Shown here in pieces: positions 35,453-48,600 of a DNA stretch of 64,000 bases. Source of the DNA: Isoetes taiwanensis (taxonomy: Eukaryota > Streptophyta > Lycopodiopsida > Isoetales > Isoetaceae); assembly GCA_021234155.1 (NCBI GenBank), contig JAJEKV010000020.1, positions 3,828,563-3,892,562 of the forward strand, given 5' to 3'. The position numbers and the translations under genes are program-made. Numbering within the stretch: the stretch's first letter is position 1; each line of letters opens with the position of its first letter. The notes under the pieces are model-generated. The model was not told where the DNA came from and did no database searches. It saw only the letters and a list, made by a program, of their open reading frames with translations.

Positions 35453-37819
35453 GAGTTGAAAGTTGTGGGACGGCCAGCTATACCATTGTTATCAGCGGAG
35501 TTGTTAAAGGAAGAGGTCGAAGCTTTCTTCCTTTTCATCTCACCTGAGTTATCTGGACTCATATTTGCATCCAGCTTATTTTTCTTACCAAGTAGAGCAA
35601 ATGGATTCTCTAGCATCTCCACGTCATCTATTGTATCTGTTTCGTTATCTGCCCAGTTGGAGTTGTCTTTATGATTCCTCAGAGCCGGTTCAAGAAGCCT
35701 TGCTCCTCGAGTATTCTTAGTTACCAAACCTGCGAGAGCCCCCTTCTCAGTAGAAGAAACCTCTGAGATATATTTAGACAGAGCTGACATTGGTTGTGGA
35801 GAGTCTGCACATTTTGAGTTCACCGTGTCATGAGAGCCTCTGGATTTCCTGGCCAAATTTCTAGCTCTTATACCATGTTTGGAGGCCACCACTTGCCATT
35901 GAGTCTCCCCACCCAGGGTGTCCACTTTAGAACATGGCACACTTTCGGTCGGCGTTTCCAGCACACAATCGGATGAAGAAGGGGTAGCAAAAGCCGGGCC
36001 GGGGCGGGGAGTAAATGGGGAGCGACCGCAACCCGGGAGGGAAACATGTGTCCCTTGAGGGGCTTCCTCCCGTAATGTCGCCTTGATCGCATGCTCATGT
36101 TCTCTGTCATTGCCCTCGGAGGCATTTTGATCCTTAACGTTTGCCTGGCTTGGTTTGATCACTTCATCTAGTTCCACATTTGGGAACATCCTCCTTATTT
36201 CCCATCCATTTAATAGCTTGAGTAAAAACTTAAAGCAACACATACCACTTTTCACGGTCCACTCCTTTAGGGATCTGCGTGTTGGATGTGATGGCAACCG
36301 CATTCTAGGCCCTTTGGCGATAGAGTGAGATACATATGAGCCTAAGCGTGTTGGCAATAGACTTTAGGAACTCGGAACTAGTAGGTCCGGTGGAAGATAC
36401 TCTATTTCAAACCAAAAAGGGATTTTGATAGCGGAAAGCTTATTAGGGAGAAAGCCCGGCGTGTAGAACCTGGTACAAAAAGGAAGCCTCCTGCAAATGG
36501 GTTCCGGCCGCGGGCAACTAGTCCATCCACAAATTACTTCAATCATCGAACATGATGAGAAAAAGTTGTTACCCAAAGGCCTTTAGCGATTGGTGTTGGG
36601 GCAAACCTAACCTCTTCAGGGAGCCGATAGCCATGAGTTTAACCTGCTTGGTCCAGAAGCCCCCAAGAAAGAAGCCCACCACTTGGCTTGAGATCAAACT
36701 TTCCAAATACCTTTTGTGCATCTCGTGATCAATTTCAGCCACTGGGAAGTTATCTTTTGTCTGCACATTAGTGCCATTGACCAATCCAGGCTCATTATTT
36801 GTAGTTACTACCCCAGGAGTCTGAACGAGACCTTTCTGTAATGCTTGGAGAGCCTCCGTAACTCTTGTGCTTCTGTTGGTAGCATATGTTTGCTTTTGAA
36901 TCCACTCCGAGAATCTCGGCTTATTCACTATACTCACTGAATCCTGCCCTTTCCAAGCTGAACCTTTTGGATGAATCCCCTTATTTTGCGTAAAATTTCC
37001 TAGGTTAACATCAGCCCCATCACTATGATGCTCTGATTCAGCGTTCTTTCCCCTGTTTACAGCCCTGCTTTTTAGAGATGAATAGTCAACAGGTTTGTCT
37101 AGATTAACTGTCTCATTAGGTGTTTGTTCCGTGGTGAATTTTTCTACATCATTTGGAGTGCCACTAGCTTCCTGATTTCTGACTTCCATCTCTACCGCTT
37201 TGGAGTTTTGCATTTTAGACATTGGACTATCCAGATGAACAGAGAGCTTACTTGTAGTGCTTATTTGTTGACTCTTTGGTGCTTTCCTTGTTGACTCCAT
37301 TTGAATCTTGTTATGCTGTGCAAGTATTGAGTCTATTCTTGCAGCAGATTTCTGCCTCAGCTCCAACAGCTTGATTTCATCTAGTTTTTTCCTTGCTTGC
37401 AGATCCCCCTCCTTAGTATCACCCTGCTTTGATATTGCCTCCCAGGCATTTATACATCGGTTTAGATCCCTGTCTGCTCCCACAGTCAATTTAGAGAGAA
37501 CTTGGACCACCGATTGCTCATCTCCATCTAAATCCACATCAGAGATTGGGGCTTCTGCCTCCAAACCCATCACTGATCCAGAAGCTAAGGATGGGCGAAA
37601 TTTTAGGGGGATGCATGCCCGCCTTTGGTCGGTTTCTTCTTCTGATGCTTGAAGCGGCAGAAATGGGGGGTTTGTGCCACGGGTGTCGAGTCGACCCTTC
37701 ACGGACCCGAAACGGCTAAGATGGGGCCACGAGGCCCGTCGATTCCGGCACAAATCTTTGCTTTGCATCTGAAACGGCCGTATGGGACCGCCCGCCTCGT
37801 CCATCGCCACGTCACCCAT
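35449..37819 (-). pseudogene. L1 ORF1 (DUF4283-type), copy A
   Basis: Begins MGDVAMDEAGG at 37819. An acidic and low-complexity N-terminal half is followed by the region found in plant LINE ORF1 proteins (AEIDHEMHKRYLESLI, VKSGMCCFKFLLKLLNGWEI), then a disordered tail ending RPTTFNS. The open frame breaks near 36569 and 36364. Its stop overlaps the ORF2 start as ATGA (35452-35449), which suggests reinitiation. Confidence 0.7.
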
Positions 37820-37830
37820 CCGTTCTTATT

Positions 37831-39835
37831 GACCAATAATTGTTTTTCTATAGTGCTTTTACGGCCAGCTCAATCCCACAAGCAACGACTTAATCTAGTA
37901 TTGCAGAAGATACTGCTCATTTTTATTGAACAATATATCTCAAAACATATAGACTATAAAAATTTACAAATCAAGTTGGGAAGAAATCTTACATGCAATA
38001 AAACGTAAGTTCGACAATAAACTCTTCCTCGATATCCCATGGTTGACCAAGCCAATTATCTCATGGCTTGCCTTTTGCTAGTTGCACCACCTGGTGTGAC
38101 TTCTAATAGCCGCTCAGCAGTACTTCAAGCATGGCCTCATGCTAGTCGCATAGAGACCAAACATGGCCATTTGAGTCCTAATCATTATACGTTTCATATG
38201 TTCATGAAGAGTATACAACATGGTAAGTAAGTAAGAATGTTGTAGTTAGAAGGATGACAACATCCATGTCACTGCAAGTATTGCCATGTAAGGGCCTTGT
38301 ATTGTATGCCCTATGGGGTAGGCATTGAAGGCATACCAACAATGTGAAAATGTCACCATCACATAGGTTTCCTTTATCAACAACATAACAAATTTTTGAA
38401 AATTTGTATTGATTTCTCTTGGTAACATGTGCAACGATCTTCTTGGGTCTATATAAGCTTAAAGAGAGTTGGTGTAGGACAATGAGACTTGTGGGAGAAG
38501 AAGAGAGGATGTATCTCGCTTGAGGGTCAATATCAACAAAATCCAATTCTCATTTTCTATTGTCGACACGGGCATTTCAAACTAGACTTGTACCCTTGTC
38601 CGAAAGATGTTAATGAAGATACCCTAGTGCTAGCATGATAAAGCATATGATCCCCTCATTTTATGCTCAAGAGAGTGGAGCAGTTAGAGTGCCAAAGCAC
38701 TTCTTACTAGCCAAGAGGGTGACAATGCAGATGCTACTATCACTGCCCATGTGGGTTAATGCCCATATTCAATCTCCAAGAAGGTATTTCACTTAGTTCT
38801 TCATTTCCTTAATATGCTACTAAAAAGGCATTCTGTAGGCTAGTTCACATGGTATAGAAATATGCAGTGGCTTTCTTCAAGTGGAATAGGCACACCGTAA
38901 GCACTGCCTCAATTTCGCATTATAGACCTTGCGAGGGCTTAAAATGTTTGAACGAGCTGAACTTTTTTTTGCCTCTCAGCAGCTCTCATAAACTTCCAAA
39001 ATACACTAAAATTTATACAAATCATATAATCAGTTCGCCAATGTGAAACCTACATAAAAAAGGAAGCAGCAATGTTTATGGCACAATTTTCATAAGAAGA
39101 GTTTTCATTTGTGTAAAAATAAGTTCACAAATCTACCCTGTAAGCTGTAACAGTCAAAAACATTACTGATTTAGGGACCCGTAATCACCGCTCACATGTG
39201 CGCATTCAAGAGCCTCACGGAATCCGCTCGGGCATCTAGTGGCTAGCAGCTTTCGCACGTACCGATTTCTGTGTCGTGTCAACATCTTAGCCCTTGAAGG
39301 AAACACTGCAGCAGAGGGACATGGTGGATTGGGCGTTGCAGCCGCTCCATTTTTGGTCTAATCGCTTGCTCTGGGGGCTTGAATCTGCGGCAAATGCATT
39401 TCCTAGTATTTATGTTTTTTTATTTCTAATCTATAGGATTTGTTTATCCACCTTCCGGCCATGCCATTCGACCTCCAACAGTAGCTGTAAGAAACACCTT
39501 ATTCTGGCAAGGTTTTCTTCAAAGAAAATGTTAGCTTGCCTTGTCTAAAATGCAAGCATTGCATAATACACTCCGGCACCATCTTGTTGAGGAATCAGAG
39601 CTGCAAATCAGCATAGCAGTTTTAGTACGTTATGCTGCGAATGAGCTGCCTTTTACATCGCACTCTATGTAAAAGCCCATGTATGCATATAAATTTCAGC
39701 TCTATGTTGATATGCGGAAGTTGGAGCCCCTTGAACAGTTCATTAGAAAGAAATAGGTTTTCGTCTCCAAGCAGATGTTAGCATAGAACTATGGTGATCA
39801 TGGAAAGATATGAAAACTAAACTTGGCTGCAACTC
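37831..39835. other. Intergenic region upstream of the IDM1-like gene
   Basis: No confident gene. A minus-strand ORF at 38546-38202 is open for 114 codons without a recognisable domain. The promoter and any untranslated first exon of the IDM1-like gene should lie here, but I see no unambiguous TATA element. Confidence 0.4.
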
Positions 39836-42800
39836 ATGAAGCTAAAAAATGGGATACCCGTGCATCGTCCGACAAATGTTCATACAGGATCTCGGATGAT
39901 CACGGATTTTGACAATGCTGTTTTGCGTTCGAAGGAAAGGAGGTCATTCAACCTGCCTGAAGCTGATTATCTCGATGAAAAGCTTCTTCCTGGGACATCG
40001 GTTGAGGTCATTTCCTTAATATTCATTTTACTTATCATAGCATCCTGACAACCGTTTTAGTTTTAAACCGAGTAATTAACATCGTATTGTGCTTCACATT
40101 TTGAATCAATACAAAATGTACCCAAAATGAACGTCTATTTTAAACAGATGAAAAACGGAGGTAAAACATCTGGTGCTTTTGCTGGCAATATATTTGAGGC
40201 ATCTGCAAAATTTTCGGCAAAAGTTTTAATAGCTCGATTTACCATTCATTGGCAATTTGGCATTTATATTGCTTACTTTAGAATCACTGGTTTCAATGAC
40301 CATGGATTATATCATGCTTCTATTTAAGAGCTGACGCCACTTTAAGGAGAATCCAGGAATTTTAATTTCTATGTTCAGTTTTTTGCTTTCAAATGAAACA
40401 ATTTTTTGATACCTGAATTTACTTTACCTAACAGGTCCGGCAGGAGGAAACAGGTCTGCGAGGTGCATGGTATGCTGGAACGATACTTAAAGTCAGGCCT
40501 TGTTGCAGAATAGTGCAATATCATGAGTTGCTTTTTGAAGATGGCAAGTCTAGGCTCATTGAATCCATCCCAAGGCTGGAAGGTGCAAAGGTGCCTGCCT
40601 GTATTTCCTCGAGGTCTTCTTTGGAGGATGCACGAGGTTGTCTTAGACCACTTCCACCATCCTGCCCAGGCCTTGCACCTCACAGATGGAGAAGAGGCCT
40701 TTGTGTTGATGCATTATTTGCAGATGCTTGGTGGGAAGGAATTCTTATGGAGGATATAGTATCACCAAGTGGGACCTTAAGGGTGAAAGTCTACTTCCCA
40801 GATGAAGATGATGAGGAATGTTTTATGCTTCAAGATTTAAGAATCTCACAGGAATGGGATGAAGAGAATGATCTATGGACTGTGAAAGGCTACAGAAACA
40901 ATTTTGGCAACCCTTTAGTACATAAGGCAGAGTTTCCGCAAGCAGAATTGCTTGATGAAAACCCAAACACCAAAGCAGCAAAGAGATTCTTCTGCTGCCA
41001 TCTTGAGGCACCCGTGCAAGAAATGATGCATAATGAGGTTATAGAAGCTGTAAATAATCTGCAAAAGAAAATGTCTAGTGGGGCTGTTCTGAGTGATAAT
41101 AATCTCATGGGAATTAACTCTCAAGAAAAAGGGAAGAAGCAGGCACACACAGAGGTAAAGAGGGAAGAGTGGCAGCATGAACATGAGGACAAACCACAGT
41201 CAGGAGCAAAAGGAAAAGAGCAAAAGCAGCAGGTAAAGAAGAAAATGCAGGAGGAACTTATTGTCGAGAAAGCACAGGCACAAGTGAACGAGGAGGAGAA
41301 GAAGCAACGGGCACAAGTGAAACAAGGCAAGAGGATGAAACATGAGCAACGTAAAGATGTAGAAACAGTGGAAGAGGGAGTACAAGTGCATTGGCACGAA
41401 GTAGAGGTAAAGGCCCTGGTGGTGGAGGAGGAGAGGGACGTTGAGGATAAAGATGAGAGTGAGGATGATGACGATAATGGTGATGATGATGTGGTGGAGG
41501 AATACGACGAACTGGATGCAGAGGAGGGACAGGAAGAGGAATGGGAACAAGGGGAATGTGAAGAGGAAAAAGTGGAGAAAGATGAAGAGGAAGATGAAAA
41601 GGAGGACGGGGAGGAAACTATTGCAAACTGGATAGAAAGGAAGAGACTTGACAGCAATGCAAATGCCATGGTTAACAAAACTAATCCATATAGGGATGAA
41701 GAAGCAAACAACTGTCAGAATAGAAGTTCCTGTTTATCTCTGGCAGATGAAATAGATGTTGCAGATTCATTAAACAGCGACCTGAACCAAAGGTTTGAAA
41801 ATGATCAAGAAGATTTGTTGTTGTCTGCCATTGAGAACACAGTAGAACAGGAAGCGCAAAAGTTTCCTTCTAATGCCAAGGAGCATGGGGGTCACCATGA
41901 AAGTTCTGGGAGTACGTCTGCTGCTTCTCCACATGGAAAGAAACCTCCATATACTCCAAATAAAGGTGGAGTGCTCAGTGATGCCAGGAGTAGAGCAAAA
42001 AAAATTCTTCGTGATTCTGGCTGGTCGATTGACTTCAGAACTGTCCTACGACGGGGGAAAGTTTGTAGGGACCCTTACCATGTTTCTCCGCTTGGAAGTC
42101 ACCATTATTCCTTACCTGATGCATGTCGGGAATGGATAAGGCAAAATAAAAAAAAGGAAGATCTTAATAGTGATCAATTTTTCCATCTACGTGTGCTTGC
42201 TGAAGGTGGATATGCTTGTCCAAAAATTCTTCTCGACAGGCCAGCAACACAAAAGGACAGGAATAAATTACTGAAACGCTCGAATGCCAATATAGAAAAA
42301 GAAAAATTGTGTTCCTCTATGCACGAGCAGAAGGGAAAGCATATAAGCAAAGATGCTGGGGCTAACTTAGGGACAAAATCACACCCCAAGCATAAGACGA
42401 AAAGCGTAAATGCCAAGTCTAAAACCTTGACCTGTCGTGCAAAGAAAAAAAGAGGACGCCCAAGGATGAGACTTGAGACAGTCACTAGGCAGTTAGGGAA
42501 CGAAAGATCTGATGCAACAAATGGAGCACCCAAGAATGCAAGAAAGAAAAGCATCATTTCATGGTTGATAGACATGAAAGTAATTCGTGAGAATGAGGAA
42601 GTCTTTTGTAGGAGTAGCCAAGGAGTTTTAGTGCTGAAAGGGCAAGTTTCTCATAATGGCATATTCTGCCATTGTTGCACGACTACATTTGCTATGTCTA
42701 TTTTTCAAGCCCATGTTGGCAAGAGCATTTATGTTAAAGATGGCAGATCAATAATAGATTGCCAAATGGATGCACTTGAATTACTGGACGAAAATGAGAA

Positions 42801-45800
42801 AACAAATACGTTTGCGAGAGTTGTGGATGAGAGTGAAAGTGATGACACATGTGGTATCTGTGGTGATGGTGGTGAACTTATCTGCTGTGATGGATGTCCC
42901 TCAACATTTCACTTGGACTGTGTTATGCTTGAGGTACGTGTTATGTATGGTTGTTTATTTTTTATTGAATGATAGATGTATATGTATGAACACTATTCTC
43001 ATAGATGATATCCTGATCTTTGGTATCGAGATGTATTGAGAATCTTGTTCCATGCTCACTGAAGAAGAACATTAACTTCATAGTTCCTTTGTAATGTCTC
43101 GTGTTCAAATTTAAGCATGGGCATTTAAAATCTCTGGTCTTTTCATATATAAGAAGTTGTAGAGTGCAGCTAGGGCGGACAAATTTATTTTTGCAACAGA
43201 TAAGAAAATGTAGAACATTGGGACGTGCCGTACAATTTACAAATAAGAATGTCATCACAGACCCATAAAAATCTCTTCAATCTTGCAAGTCATCCCATTG
43301 CACAAAATCTCGTTCTTTCATTGGACTGCTTAGAATAAGCCTGCATGTGAGGTTTGTCTTTAGAAGAAGTAAATAAAGCATCTATGAGGTCGGAATGAAC
43401 AGACCTTTAGTTATTATCTACAAATAAGTGCAATGAAGATCAAGCTTTAGAGACCTAAACTGTGTACTGGAGTTGAATTAAATTTACGGTCAGTAGACTT
43501 ACATAACTATCTGCAGATGAGTCTCATATTTATGAAAAACAAAATAGAGTAGAAGGTTCGGATCGAAGCTGCGCCTGCCTATGGCAAGTTTATGCATGTT
43601 ATCTTTTTATGGACAGGGAGTTCCTGATGGCGACTGGTTTTGTTCGACTTGTCGATGTGGAATATGTGCTGAAGGTGTGATTAATCAGAATGGAGATAGT
43701 CAGACGTCAGTAGTATTCTGTTATCAATGTGAAAAAAACTGTAAGGCCACCTGTTCATAGTTTGCATCCTTGCCAACTGAAGTTGTGTAACTGCTTAACA
43801 CGTCTGTTTTTTCTGAACTTTTTTTACTCTTTGCAGACCATGTCAATTGCTTGCACAGCAATGGCTTAAGCAAATATGGCTTATATTTTGATGAATATGC
43901 TTTCTGCAGTCCAATTTGTAAAAAGGTATGAAACAAGTACAGATATTTGAATCCTATAGTCTGTTGGATTGTCTGCAGCCAGATTTAGCAACTTTTACTA
44001 TTTTCTTGATTATGAAATTTCTTTGATTATCTGTTGCAATTTTGCTCATTCTATGTGTTTGCATGGAAGATCTTTAGAACCTTGCGTGGCCTTGTTGGTT
44101 TGACGAAATCATTAGATGGAGGCACATGGTTTACCTTATTGAGGTCTACAAAGAATGATCAAGAAGCAAAATTTAATATTGAAAACCATTCCAAATTGGC
44201 ACTGGCACTAACTGTCATGATGGAGTGTTTCCGTCCAATGGTTGACCATTGTACAAATGTTGAATTAATTGCACATTTGCTTTATAATCGTGGGTAAGTG
44301 TCACATTACCACTTAAATCTCAGCTTTATAGCATACATTGACATATATCTTTTTTTTTTAAATCAGTGGAAATATCGGTCGTCTAAATTATCAGGGGTTT
44401 TATACCATTATCTTGGGTAAAGAAGATGAAATCATTTCTGCTGCTACCATCAGGTTTGTCCATACCCAGCTCTGTACTGTTGAATTTATACAGGAGAATG
44501 CCTTGATGCTGTAGCTGTAGTGCTGATAGGTTTTTTCCATGGTGAACTTGTTTGTGTTCTCTGTTGGCTTATTGTTAAATGGAAAGGGAAATCATCAAAC
44601 GAAATAAACAAATGGAACTACTATTTGATAGAGATCCTGCAGTCTAGGAGATGACAGTGCACAGTAAGGCTCCAACCTTAGGAGCTATAAAAGAATCCGT
44701 GCATTAGATTTGCATCTCATACTTGCAGCAAGTCCTGTAGTAGTGCTGCCTGTGGAACAGTATATATATGTTAGATGGAAAGGCACCTAAATTCACATCT
44801 ATATTGGCTATCAAGATGACGTCCATCATTGAGCAGGTATAGGTCTTTCATTTCTACCAGGAGCAGGTGAAATATGGGACATATATATTGAGAAATATAG
44901 GGGACATCTATTGTGAGGATAAAATTTGTCTTATCATCAGCAGCATATATAACTATTCAGCCTTCTTTGCATTATGTGCCATGTCTAGCTGATACCAAAG
45001 TCCAGTTTCATTATCATAGTTCTAATTACCAAATCTATGCAGGATTCATGGCCTTCAAGTGGCAGAGATGCCATTGATTGGAACTCGTTTTCAATACCGC
45101 CGACAGGGCATGTGTCGCCGTCTTCTTGATGCCATTGAACAGGTATTCTGGGGTTCCTAATGTATATTGTGCAGAGCCTATGCAAAATTTTTGGTTTATG
45201 AACTTTATTTTTTCTTGGAAATGTGTGTAGATGCTTCGGAGCATCGGAGTTGAAACTTTGGTCTTGCCAGCTGTGCCAGACCTATTAGAAACATGGACAA
45301 ATAGGTTTGGTTTCCAGCCTCTAAATGCTCCCCTGAAAACCAAACTTGTGAATATGAACATTGTAACATTTCCTGGGACGACTCTTCTGCACAAGCGTCT
45401 TATAGAAGACAAAATCAAAGTCACAGGTAGCTCGATATTTTCTTGTATTGTGCATAAGGTTCCTTGCTCGTTGGAAAGATTTATTTCTTATTTGTTTGCT
45501 TTTGCATTGGATAAACAGCTAAAACTTCTCCAGGGAAGATGGTGAAGAAACAGCATGCAATAGTTGAGAAAGAAGATTCTTGCACAAATACCGTGCCTCT
45601 TAAAAGGAAGAGGACATCTGAATGTAATCAACAGGATGTTCAGCTTGGTTCCTGTGTAACAGACTCAGTAACTAAGAGAAGAAAGACAAGCCAGCCTGCA
45701 AAAGGTACCTTGCCTGAAGTTCCAGTTTCAGATGTAGGTTTATTGCCACACTGCGAGGTTCCGATAGAACCAGACACAAAGCTTCAGACCAAAGCAGAAA

Positions 45801-46968
45801 AAACCGATTCATGCAAGAAGATACATGATTACAATAACCTTGATCAGCTACCATCCAATAGCATCAATGCTAAGTTGCAGCCGGACCAAAAGTGTGCACC
45901 TATCTTTTAATTTTATGCCTACTGGCATCTTTCCGATTGCATGCACCATGGTATACTGGTTTTGTACAAGTCCGGTTTACATTGTCGTTACTTGTAGGTC
46001 GGTCCAATCCGAGGGAGGAGACGGAGACTCATCAAAAGTGGTCATTACAAAAACTCGTTCTAACCGGCTGGTAAGCCTGCCAATACCATGTGTAGATGCA
46101 GATTGAGGTATGCCTAACAGCTTAGTTTTGACAAATTTGCAGGTGAAGTCATCTCAGTGGGTTGCTGATGCTCTCAAGAAACTCAGACCACGTATATCTC
46201 AAATAACAGTCGCCAAACAGGTCATAGGGAATGGGCAGATTTTTCACTGTGACAATGACGACAGCATTTCAGATGATCTTGAGTTTTCAGTTCAATTGGA
46301 GAAGAATGATATTCAGTATACGGAATTATCTACAGAAAGGTAATGTAATTTTTTATCAGGCCCACATGTTATAGAGATGCTAACGTTGGTTCTAATTCAC
46401 AACAGATCAGAAGCAGTTAGCAAGATTGACCCAGCCGATTCATTGGCAGGTGAAGGCTCAAAAACATGAAAATAAGAGTTAGGTAGAATATGTATTTTTA
46501 AAGTAGAACCACATGAACAATTGGTAGTGATTATGCACCAGGATTGGAACGACCACTTCTTTCTCCATATGAAGGTGGGCGAAAGGCAGGCAGTCCTGGA
46601 CTTCAAAATATTACAGCTCATTTGAAACAATTGGATCAGGCGAATATATTTCCTTCATGCACTGCCATGGCGCTTATGTTGCTGAGTGGTATACCATCAT
46701 TTTTCTCTATAAGAACATTCCTTCAAAGACAGGGAGCTGATAGCTGTGACGTATTTCAGGTGCAGCAAATGAACTCAAGCAGTTGCCTGGAAAGTGTAAA
46801 TCAGGAAACTGAGGCAACAAGGAGAGATGCAGACTTAAGTTTAAGAGGCAACTTCTTGTTTCTCTCAAGTTGTAGCAGGCCAAATGGTAAGTTTCAGGTA
46901 GGTTAATTGACGACAACCTACCAAGATTTGTATGCTTGATTAATCATGCTTATTTTCCAGGGTGGTGA
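39836..46968 (+). CDS. IDM1-like PHD-finger/GNAT chromatin protein, 14 exons
   Basis: Exons: 39836-40006, 40435-42933, 43617-43740, 43837-43925, 44070-44293, 44367-44453, 45043-45142, 45231-45426, 45519-45891, 45998-46070, 46143-46339, 46406-46449, 46542-46886, 46961-46968. All introns are GT-AG and the phases match, giving about 1,509 residues. Domains: two Agenet-like repeats (about 50-190; [22 protein letters not shown]), a charged Lys/Glu then Asp/Glu run (about 280-455), an AT-hook (KKKRGRPRM, about 730), a Tify-like DNA-binding domain ([18 protein letters not shown], about 790), a PHD finger ([20 protein letters not shown], from about 865) and a GNAT fold ([20 protein letters not shown], about 1070-1090). 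Arabidopsis IDM1/ROS4 acetylates histone H3 at methylated loci to allow DNA demethylation; a similar nuclear role is inferred. The Q/RxxGxG/A-type acetyl-CoA loop appears as RRQGMC. An upstream exon or another start remains possible. Confidence 0.88.
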
Positions 46969-47813
46969 GAAAGCGCAGTGAAATAGCATGCAAAAGCTGC
47001 TTGTGTATAATTTAGCTGCGTTTGTAAAGGTAATGAAACGTCAACCAAAAGCACAGAAATGGATTTTTTGCTCTGACCTGGAGATTGGAATCAGCCAATT
47101 GGCTGCTTGGCTTCCAGATGGCATGGCTTGATCTGGTCGCCTTAACCTCATGATCACTGTAATTGCAAACATCAATATAATGCCCTGAAGCGGAGCTCAA
47201 AGAAACTTGTACCATTTCCTTGTCTAAGGTATTAGTTAAAGAGCTCCCTTTTCTTACTCTTGCTCTTGTTGCATAACTTGTATTTAAAACCACCAACAGA
47301 AGCGTAGAAGATATAATTTGTGGACAAGTTGATTCTTTAGAAGAGCAAGAGGAGACACCCTATGCTTGTTTCTTCGTTGCCCACCTTCAATAGTACCGAC
47401 TGGAATAGAGCTTGCGTAAAACCATTCAAGAGTGGTATTGTGTCCAATCTGATGAATTAAGTGCTCTACTATTGTTGCATAAAATGGGCGACGCCAAACC
47501 CCATTTTAGCACCCTACAATGACGTCTGTGCATTTTACGGCTGCACCTTGAATCCACGGCTATTAACCAGTTTCATAAAGAAAACTACTGTAGCTAACAA
47601 AATAATTCGTGCAGCCATGTATTTCTTCCCTAATGGCAACCGGTGTGTGCACGCAAGAATGGTACAAATATACCCACGAGTAGTTTTTGGGAAAATAACC
47701 CCTATATTTATATGCAAATTATAGGCCTCTATTTTAAGGGTAATGTTGATGGAAATGATGGTAACTTTTTTGTGATTCATCCAAATAAAAGTGTCTTTCA
47801 GATATATTGTAAA
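46969..47813. other. 3' flank of the IDM1-like gene
   Basis: 3' UTR and downstream sequence. All of it recurs at about 60210-61084 in the collapsed tandem copy. It ends at the insertion point of the minus-strand Helitron (A47813 | CTAG). Confidence 0.7.
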
Positions 47814-47823
47814 CTAGTAACGA

Positions 47824-47842
47824 TGCCCAGCGTTGCTGGGCA
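47824..47842 (-). other. Helitron terminal hairpin
   Basis: TGCCCAGC-GTT-GCTGGGCA: an 8-bp perfect stem with a three-base loop, six bases from the CTAG terminus. Such a hairpin signals termination of rolling-circle transfer. Confidence 0.8.
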
Positions 47843-48600
47843 TAAGTTGGGGACCTGTAAATGATAAGGTAGCAATGATACCGAGGTGCTGCTCACCACT
47901 CGATGCATTATCTTTTCATTAAGTGTCTAGCTCGCTTTCCAATTCTTCCCTCTTAGAACCTTCCCCATTCATGTTCTTGGACCTAGAATAGCTTGATGCG
48001 TTGGGAAAGTTTCTTAATGTCTTTCATGTTTGTTATAGTCGAAGCATTAGAGTTGCATTAGAGGTCTGTACGAATGCATAATGCATTGGAGGTGTCATTG
48101 GATTGACTCCAATGGCTTTGATAGATTTACCCTTTTTTCCTCTTAAAAACCCTTTCCCTTCATTTTTCCCTTTTCTTTTTTTCGCTTAACTCCCGCATTA
48201 ACTCACGTTGCTAGATGGAGTTCTCCTCAAATCAATTCACGACCATAGGTTGATGTTTTGATTTAGAAGGGAAAAGGGGCATAAATCTGGACGTATTTGC
48301 TCTACAACTGAATCTTGTTGAGTCACCTTTCTATAGTCCTATTTTAGAGCTACATATAAAATAACATGTCCATGGTTTTTTTTTTTTTTTTTTTTTTTGA
48401 GGGTAAGAGTGTGTTTTTTGTTATTAATAATAATAGTAAAGATACAGAGACCCCAATGGGACAAATAGGAAGCATTAGGGCTATTATATGGGTTCTCTAT
48501 GCATCATGATGTGCGTACTAAGGGACGGCCTATTCCACAACAACATAATGGTAGAGAGACCCTATCAGGTCAGTTACTCATATTGCTTTCTCCACTAAAC

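Larger units (their letters stand above)
32270..37830 (-). mobile_element. L1-type LINE, copy A (3'-truncated)
   Basis: Minus-strand L1 element with ORF1 (35449-37819, frameshifted), then endonuclease and RT. Compared with copy B (48380-55122) it lacks everything downstream of 32270, that is the zf-RVT domain and A tail. Similarity stops sharply at ATTGTATGTCTCC. Loss of the 3' end is unusual for LINE insertion itself and points to a later deletion. Confidence 0.85.

Noticed and set aside
41121-41711. Long serine/cysteine-rich ORF on the minus strand (196 codons)
   Set aside because: Antisense of the Glu/Asp-rich coding run of the IDM1-like exon 2; its composition is a by-product of GAG/GAT codons.
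45892-45910. End of the IDM1-like protein at CAPIF plus stop
   Set aside because: A GTGTGC donor at 45892 and four further phase-matched exons give a better continuation to 46968.
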